Source: Oscillospiraceae bacterium
Lineage (GTDB): Bacteria; Bacillota; Clostridia; Oscillospirales; SIG530
Length of the DNA: 36,318 nt
Direction of reading: 5' to 3'
NCBI GenBank assembly: GCA_015067075.1
Contig: SVND01000025.1
Location: forward strand, 1-36,318
The notes under the pieces were generated by a model. It ran no database searches. It was given only the letters and a program-made list of their open reading frames with translations, and was not told the origin of the DNA. A program made the translations under genes and the position numbers. Of this stretch, positions 31,943-36,318 are shown one piece after another. Every line of letters starts with the position of its first letter. The first letter of the stretch is position 1.

Positions 31943-34156
31943 GTGGATACGGAATATTCATCGGTAGAAGGTGTAATTGAGGATATCAGGTTTAAAAATG
32001 ATGTAAATGGATGGAAAGTGTGCACGGTTGCGCCCTTGGACGGCAGTGCAGAGGTTACGGTTGTGGGGCTTTTGCCCTTTGTCGGCGAAGGTGAAACGAT
32101 AAAAGCATACGGAAATTGGGTGACACACCCCATTCACGGTCAGCAGCTTGAGATAGTTTGCTATGAAAACGTTTTGCCAACGAAGGATACTGTAATTTTG
32201 AAATATTTATCCTCGGGAATTATAAAAGGCGTCGGTCCTGCAACGGCTCTGCGCATGATAAAGGCGTTTGGTCATCTTACCTTTGACGTTATTGAAAATC
32301 ACCCTCTTGAGCTTGTGAAAATAAAAGGAATCAGCGAAATGAAGGCGCTTCAAATAAGCGAAAGCTTCAGAAAGCAGCAATCGCTTCGCTCCATAATGAT
32401 GTTTTTGCAAAGCTACGGTATAACGCCCAATGCGGCGATAAGAATTTACAACTCCCTCGGCATAGATGCGGCGGATAAAATTAAGGAAAACCCCTATCTT
32501 CTTTGCACGGAGGGTGTGCTTACCTTTGAAAAAGCAGATAATGTGGCAAGGAAAATGGATTTTCCGCAGCTTCATATAAGCCGAATTTGTGCGGCGATAC
32601 TTTACGTTTTACGCCATAATCTCGGTTTGGGACACACATTTTTGCCTAAAGAGCAGCTTTGCCTTGTCGCCCAGCGCCTTTTAGCTACGGGAGAAGCTGT
32701 GGAGCTTTCACAGTTACAAGGAGCGTTGCCCGTTTTGGAGGCGGAAGGCGAGATCGTAATGAAGCAGGTCGGCAATGTCAGCGCTGTATATTTGCGCAGG
32801 TATTACGAAAGCGAGCAGTATATTGCGACGAAGCTTTTTATTTTGTCATCGGCGAGATATAAAGCGACACACCCTGCGGTGCGCCTTGACGAGGCGGAGC
32901 GGGAACTTGGTATATCTCTTGCTGATATGCAGAAAAAAGCGATGGAGCTTGCCATGGAAAACGGCGCTGTCATTATCACCGGCGGTCCCGGTACAGGCAA
33001 AACGACTACTTTGCGCGGTATTCTAAGCATACTTGACGGTATTGGGGTCAAAACGGTCTTATGTGCGCCGACGGGTCGCGCGGCAAAACGAATGGCTGAC
33101 CTTTCGGGCAGAGAGGCAAAGACCATCCATCGCCTTTTGGAAATGGAATATTCAGATGAAACGGGTGCTCCCGTGTTCAATCGCGATGCTGAAAACCCGA
33201 TAGATGCGGGTGCCGTTATTATAGATGAAATGTCTATGGTGGATACGCTGATTTTTGAGGCACTTTTGCGAGCACTTCGCACAAACGTGCGCCTTATTAT
33301 GGTGGGTGACGCGGACCAGTTGCCTGCCGTTGGCGCAGGTAACGTGCTTCACGATATGATAGCATCAGGCCGCATTCCCGTGGTGGAGCTTGACCATATT
33401 TTCAGGCAGGCGGAGGAAAGTCTTATTATTGTCAACGCACACCGCATAAATCACGGCGAGCTTCCCGATATATCTCACAAGGACAGGGACTTTTTCTTTT
33501 TACCGAGCAAGGAAGCTGTTGAAACGGCGGAAACTATAGTCGCTCTTTGCAAAACACGGCTTCCGAAAAGTTACGGAGAAGCTATCCGCGAAAAAATACA
33601 GGTCATAACGCCGACGAAAAAGACAGATATCGGTACTGTTTCGCTAAACAGAGCCTTACAACGTGCGCTCAATCCTCCAAGTGCGGAAAAGGAGGAATAT
33701 CGACGGATCGAAAATATATACCGCATCGGTGACAAAGTCATGCAAATACGCAACAACTACGACATGGAGTGGGTAAGCGACAGCGGCGAAGAGGGCGAAG
33801 GCGTTTTCAACGGCGATATCGGTGTTATCACCGATATAAATTCGGAGATTCAATCTATTGACGTGCGCTTTGACGACAGAATGTGCTCGTATTCCTTCGA
33901 TATGCTGGATGATCTTGAGCTGGCGTATGCGATGACTATCCACAAAAGTCAAGGTAACGAATTCGGAACGGTAATTATTCCGCTGATAGGAGCAAATCCC
34001 AACTTGTATACGCGAAAGCTGCTCTATACGGCTGTTACAAGGGCGAAGGACAGACTCATTTTGGTGGGTGATCCTTCCGTGCTGAAGGCAATGGTGGAAA
34101 ATGACCGTGATACAAAGCGGTTTTCAGGCTTGAAGTATTTTTTGGCGAGCCAATAA
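31943..34156 (+). CDS. recD2: RecD2-type ATP-dependent DNA helicase
   Basis: The 737-residue 5'-3' superfamily 1B helicase starts with the RecD2-specific OB-like domain (VEGVIEDIRFKND...) and helix-hairpin-helix region (ISSxIKGVGPATA-like YLSSGIIKGVGPATALRMI). Motor motifs follow: Walker A GGPGTGKTT at 347-355, Walker B VIIDEMSM (Asp428, Glu429), DHIFRQ, and the C-terminal AYAMTIHKSQGNEF and YTAVTRAKDRL. RecD2 acts in replication-stress repair without RecBC. The start is a GTG at 31943 with a perfect AAAGGAGGTG upstream. Length is at the short end of the family. Confidence 0.95.
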   Translation: MDTEYSSVEGVIEDIRFKNDVNGWKVCTVAPLDGSAEVTVVGLLPFVGEGETIKAYGNWVTHPIHGQQLEIVCYENVLPTKDTVILKYLSSGIIKGVGPATALRMIKAFGHLTFDVIENHPLELVKIKGISEMKALQISESFRKQQSLRSIMMFLQSYGITPNAAIRIYNSLGIDAADKIKENPYLLCTEGVLTFEKADNVARKMDFPQLHISRICAAILYVLRHNLGLGHTFLPKEQLCLVAQRLLATGEAVELSQLQGALPVLEAEGEIVMKQVGNVSAVYLRRYYESEQYIATKLFILSSARYKATHPAVRLDEAERELGISLADMQKKAMELAMENGAVIITGGPGTGKTTTLRGILSILDGIGVKTVLCAPTGRAAKRMADLSGREAKTIHRLLEMEYSDETGAPVFNRDAENPIDAGAVIIDEMSMVDTLIFEALLRALRTNVRLIMVGDADQLPAVGAGNVLHDMIASGRIPVVELDHIFRQAEESLIIVNAHRINHGELPDISHKDRDFFFLPSKEAVETAETIVALCKTRLPKSYGEAIREKIQVITPTKKTDIGTVSLNRALQRALNPPSAEKEEYRRIENIYRIGDKVMQIRNNYDMEWVSDSGEEGEGVFNGDIGVITDINSEIQSIDVRFDDRMCSYSFDMLDDLELAYAMTIHKSQGNEFGTVIIPLIGANPNLYTRKLLYTAVTRAKDRLILVGDPSVLKAMVENDRDTKRFSGLKYFLASQ

Positions 34157-34187
34157 GGTGAAATTTTTTGAAAGCAAGGGTTTTATT

Positions 34188-35066
34188 TTGAAAAAGGCGG
34201 CTTTTTTAATAGTGATAGCAGGCGTTCTTTGGGGCGGTATGGGTATTTTTGTGCGCACGCTGTCGCCGTGGGGCTTATCATCTCTGCAGATAACATTTAT
34301 ACGGTGTATCGTAACGTCTGTGCTTCTTATACTTTATCTGCTTATAACGGATAGAAATGCTCTTCGGATAAAGCTACGCGATATTTGGATATTTCTCGGC
34401 TCGGGAATACTGAGCATACTGTTTTTCAGCGTTTGCTATTCCAGCGCCATAGTTTTATCGTCCATGCCCGTTGCGGCGGTGCTTCTTTATACAGCGCCTG
34501 CTATGGTGACGGTGATGGCGGCAATATTTTTCCGAGAAAAGCTTACGGCGCAAAAAATAGCTGCACTTGTCGCCGCCTTTGCAGGCTGCGTTTTAGTAAG
34601 TGGCATCGGTACGGATACGCGCCTTACTGCGGCGGGATTTTTAACGGGGCTTGGTGCAGGATTTGGCTATGCGCTTTACAGCATTTTCGGCAAGGTTGCA
34701 CTGAAAAAATACAGCGTTATGACGGTGACGACGTATACTTTTACGGTGGCGGCTGTTGCGGCAATGCCCTTTGCAAACATACCGCAGATACTACAAGCGA
34801 GCGTGGAAAATGAGCTTGGATGGCTCGTCGTACTGCTTACGGGTGTTGTAACTGGTGTTATTCCGTATGTACTTTATACGCAAGGGCTGAAAAACACGGA
34901 GGCGTCCATCGCGTCCATTGTTGCATCTGTAGAGCCGCTTACGGCGACGGTGCTCGGTGTGACTTTGTATCAGGACAGGCTTTCCTTTGGAAATGTTATG
35001 GGCATTGTGTGCATAATAGGCGCGATAATTATTTTAGCTATAAAAATACCGAAAAAAGCGAAGTGA
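34188..35066 (+). CDS. EamA-family (DMT superfamily) transporter
   Basis: The 292-residue inner membrane protein has two EamA repeats and about ten hydrophobic segments. Repeat signatures include VLWGGMGIFVRTLSPWG at the N-terminus, the AVLLYTAPAMVTVMAAIFFREK helix-loop at the end of repeat one, and ASIVASVEPLTATVLGVTLYQD in repeat two. Such proteins export amino acids or other small metabolites; the substrate is unknown. The start is taken as a TTG at 34188 with AAGGG 7 bases upstream, which places the first membrane helix at the very N-terminus. A GTG at 34158, two bases after recD2, is the alternative with a weaker site. Confidence 0.9.
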   Translation: MKKAAFLIVIAGVLWGGMGIFVRTLSPWGLSSLQITFIRCIVTSVLLILYLLITDRNALRIKLRDIWIFLGSGILSILFFSVCYSSAIVLSSMPVAAVLLYTAPAMVTVMAAIFFREKLTAQKIAALVAAFAGCVLVSGIGTDTRLTAAGFLTGLGAGFGYALYSIFGKVALKKYSVMTVTTYTFTVAAVAAMPFANIPQILQASVENELGWLVVLLTGVVTGVIPYVLYTQGLKNTEASIASIVASVEPLTATVLGVTLYQDRLSFGNVMGIVCIIGAIIILAIKIPKKAK

Positions 35067-35086
35067 ACTACTCACTTCGCTTTTTT
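35052..35086. terminator. Bidirectional terminator containing both stop codons
   Basis: A 15-bp stem including A/T pairs (35052-35066 with 35072-35086), loop ACTAC, T6 on either outgoing strand. The EamA stop TGA (35064-35066) is in the stem and the XRE stop TAG (minus strand 35070-35068) is in the loop. Confidence 0.93.
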
Positions 35087-35661
35087 ATACCTGACCATAA
35101 GATAATTATTATTTGCGCGGGAATACCCAAAAGGAAAATTGCCCATAAATTAAAGGAATAAAACCATAGGTAGACGCAAGTCAAAAAAGACCATGCCAAA
35201 GCTGAAATTATTATGTAATTCAGCTTTTTTCGTCCCCATATGGAGTTAAAAACGAGTAAAACGACACAGCTGACGGGAACGGCGGTAACGAAGAAGAGCC
35301 AGCCTCTTTCAAAATCGCTGAAAAATATGTTTCCTATTACGAAAAGAGCAGTTGCGATAAACCAGACAAGAAGTGTTGACAAAAGCGTTATGATAAGCCT
35401 GTTTCGAAGGGCTCTTGGCTTTTCTATGACTTGCTCCTGCACTTTTTCGGAGGTGTTTGTTAAAAGAAAATCTACAGTCACGCCGAAAAGATCGGCGATT
35501 TGTTTTAGCACGAGCACATCGGGAACGGAATCTCCGCGCTCCCATTTCGACACGGCTTTGTCTGTGTAATTAAGCTTTTCCGCAAGGTCAAGCTGTGTCA
35601 TTTTATGTCCTTGGCGCAAAACGGAAATATTTGTGCCGATTATTTTTTTGATATCGTTCAA
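35068..35661 (-). CDS. Membrane-anchored XRE-family regulator
   Basis: The 197-residue protein has an N-terminal helix-turn-helix of the Cro/C1 type (residues about 6-62: ISVLRQGHKMTQLDLAEKLN, then TDKAVSKWERGDSVPD) and about four membrane segments between residues 88 and 190. XRE-plus-membrane proteins are common in Firmicutes; they may sense envelope or membrane signals, but no target is known. The start is a TTG at 35661 with AGGAG 10 bases upstream. It has a long leader of about 150 bases from a perfect consensus promoter. It is divergent from an SGNH hydrolase gene, a possible regulated partner. Confidence 0.87.
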   Translation of the reverse strand: MNDIKKIIGTNISVLRQGHKMTQLDLAEKLNYTDKAVSKWERGDSVPDVLVLKQIADLFGVTVDFLLTNTSEKVQEQVIEKPRALRNRLIITLLSTLLVWFIATALFVIGNIFFSDFERGWLFFVTAVPVSCVVLLVFNSIWGRKKLNYIIISALAWSFLTCVYLWFYSFNLWAIFLLGIPAQIIIILWSGIKKRSE

Positions 35662-35821
35662 GTGGTAGCATCTCCTGTATATATGGATAAAAACCGTTGA
35701 TATTCAACAGACTCTCCTGCGAGTAGAGCGAGAAAAAACGCAAAGTAGAGCTGTCGGAATTTACGGTATAGTGTGTTCGGTGTAAAGTGGGTGGACTTTT
35801 TTTGCCGACCGAATATAATAA

Positions 35822-35850
35822 ATTATACATCAAAAACACACATCTGTCAA
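35822..35850 (-). promoter_or_regulatory. Consensus sigma-A promoter of the XRE regulator
   Basis: On the minus strand TTGACA (complement of 35845-35850), 17 bases, TATAAT (complement of 35822-35827). The leader at 35662-35815 holds no recognised motif or gene. AT-rich -10-like sequence for the opposite strand overlaps here, so the divergent promoters may compete. Confidence 0.9.
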
Positions 35851-35879
35851 ATTGTTTTTCAGGAGAAGGGATTTAGTAA

Positions 35880-36318
35880 ATGAGCAAAATAGATATATTT
35901 GGTGATTCTGTGCTTAAGGGCGTGATATATGACGAGCAGGCACAAAAATATATGCTTTACGAAAACAGACTGACAACCGTTGAGAAGGACGGAAATATTG
36001 TTAAAAATAATTCCCACATGGGGGCAACTGTTGAAAAAGGATACGCTATGCTGTCGCGGCGCATGGACAGCGACGTTGTGATATTAAGCTATGGAGGCAA
36101 CGATTGCAATTTCGATTGGAGCAAAGTGTCGCAGGCGCCCGATGAAAAGCATTTGCCGAACACTCCGCCAGAGAGGTTCGTGAAAATTTATCGCGATATA
36201 ATAGAGCTTGCACGCTTGCGCGGCGCAACTGTTTACATGACAAATCTCGTGCCGCTGGATGCTGAAAAATTCATGGCGTGGATATCAAAGGATTTATCTT
36301 ACGAAATATTTTGCAATG
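35880..36318 (+). CDS. SGNH/GDSL-family hydrolase, 3' end cut by window
   Basis: The frame is open from the ATG at 35880 to the window edge (146 codons); the rest is outside. The protein starts MSKIDIFGDSVLKG, with block I G-D-S (Ser10 as nucleophile), and has block III Y-G-G-N-D (Gly73, Asn74, Asp75). These are the oxyanion-hole and catalytic blocks of SGNH esterases. The C-terminal Asp-x-x-His block is not in view. No signal peptide is seen, so a cytoplasmic esterase is likely; carbohydrate esterases and lysophospholipases share the fold. RBS AAGGG 9 bases upstream. The gene is divergent from the XRE regulator. Confidence 0.87.
   Translation, partial: MSKIDIFGDSVLKGVIYDEQAQKYMLYENRLTTVEKDGNIVKNNSHMGATVEKGYAMLSRRMDSDVVILSYGGNDCNFDWSKVSQAPDEKHLPNTPPERFVKIYRDIIELARLRGATVYMTNLVPLDAEKFMAWISKDLSYEIFCN

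Noticed and set aside
35603-35839. 78-residue minus-strand frame over the XRE leader
   Set aside because: Starts at the -10 region, overlaps the true XRE start in another frame, and has no recognisable domain or ribosome binding site.
1-36318. CRISPR array, rRNA operon or prophage
   Set aside because: No regularly spaced repeats, no rRNA-like conserved blocks and no phage structural or integrase genes were seen.

Overview
The window looks like a chromosomal segment of an endospore-forming member of the Clostridia (Bacillota). The evidence is seen directly: a Spo0A response regulator, a SigH-type sigma factor, SpoVAD and SpoVAE, a small spore-protein-like ORF, AT-rich intergenic DNA, strong Shine-Dalgarno sequences, frequent TTG/GTG starts and many sigma-A promoters with 17-base spacers. 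A gut or other polymer-rich anaerobic habitat is an inference from the three glycoside-hydrolase-type proteins and one sulfatase. I see no rRNA, convincing tRNA, CRISPR array or prophage.

Layout. 1-50 holds the start of a probable transposase running off the left edge. 51-605 is a gene-free AT-rich stretch with a cluster of DnaA-box-like sites. 643-4743 (minus) is a MoxR / DUF58 / DUF4129 membrane operon ending in a PHP-domain protein. 4833-8396 (plus) is folD, a YwlE-type phosphatase, rimI, a Nudix hydrolase and dprA. 8439-10735 (minus) carries a YbaK deacylase, a zinc-ribbon protein, sigH and a Dabb protein, with two structured intergenic stretches. 10915-14295 (plus) encodes an 1126-residue surface-anchored glycoside-hydrolase-like protein, followed by a tiny spore-protein-like gene. 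14535-19504 (minus) holds dedA, spo0A, rlmA, a sulfatase and a shortened GH32 enzyme. A lipoprotein gene lies at 19619-20161 (plus). 20209-26332 (minus) is the cell-shape and division cluster zapA-dut-maf-mreB-mreC-mreD-mrdA. A second PHP protein (plus) converges on spoVAD-spoVAE (minus). 28895-35066 (plus) has a GH2 enzyme under a LacI-type operator, recD2 and an EamA transporter. A membrane-bound XRE regulator (minus) is divergent from an SGNH hydrolase cut by the right edge.

How it fits together. SigH and Spo0A are the entry switches of sporulation, and SpoVAD/SpoVAE act late, in dipicolinic acid uptake. The mre/mrdA block makes and positions lateral cell wall. The GH2, GH32, sulfatase and surface GH-like genes point to use of decorated glycans, each with its own promoter or operon rather than as one polysaccharide locus. 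Convergent genes here repeatedly share one bidirectional hairpin terminator, in one case so tightly that both stop codons lie in it.

I found no clearly new multi-gene system. The most interesting points are the probable ATT start of maf, a terminator and promoter that overlap between spo0A and dedA, the internally shortened GH32, an MreB with an extra segment of about 30 residues, the large surface GH-like protein of unknown family, and the unexplained RNA-like structures at 9001-9110 and 9457-9525.
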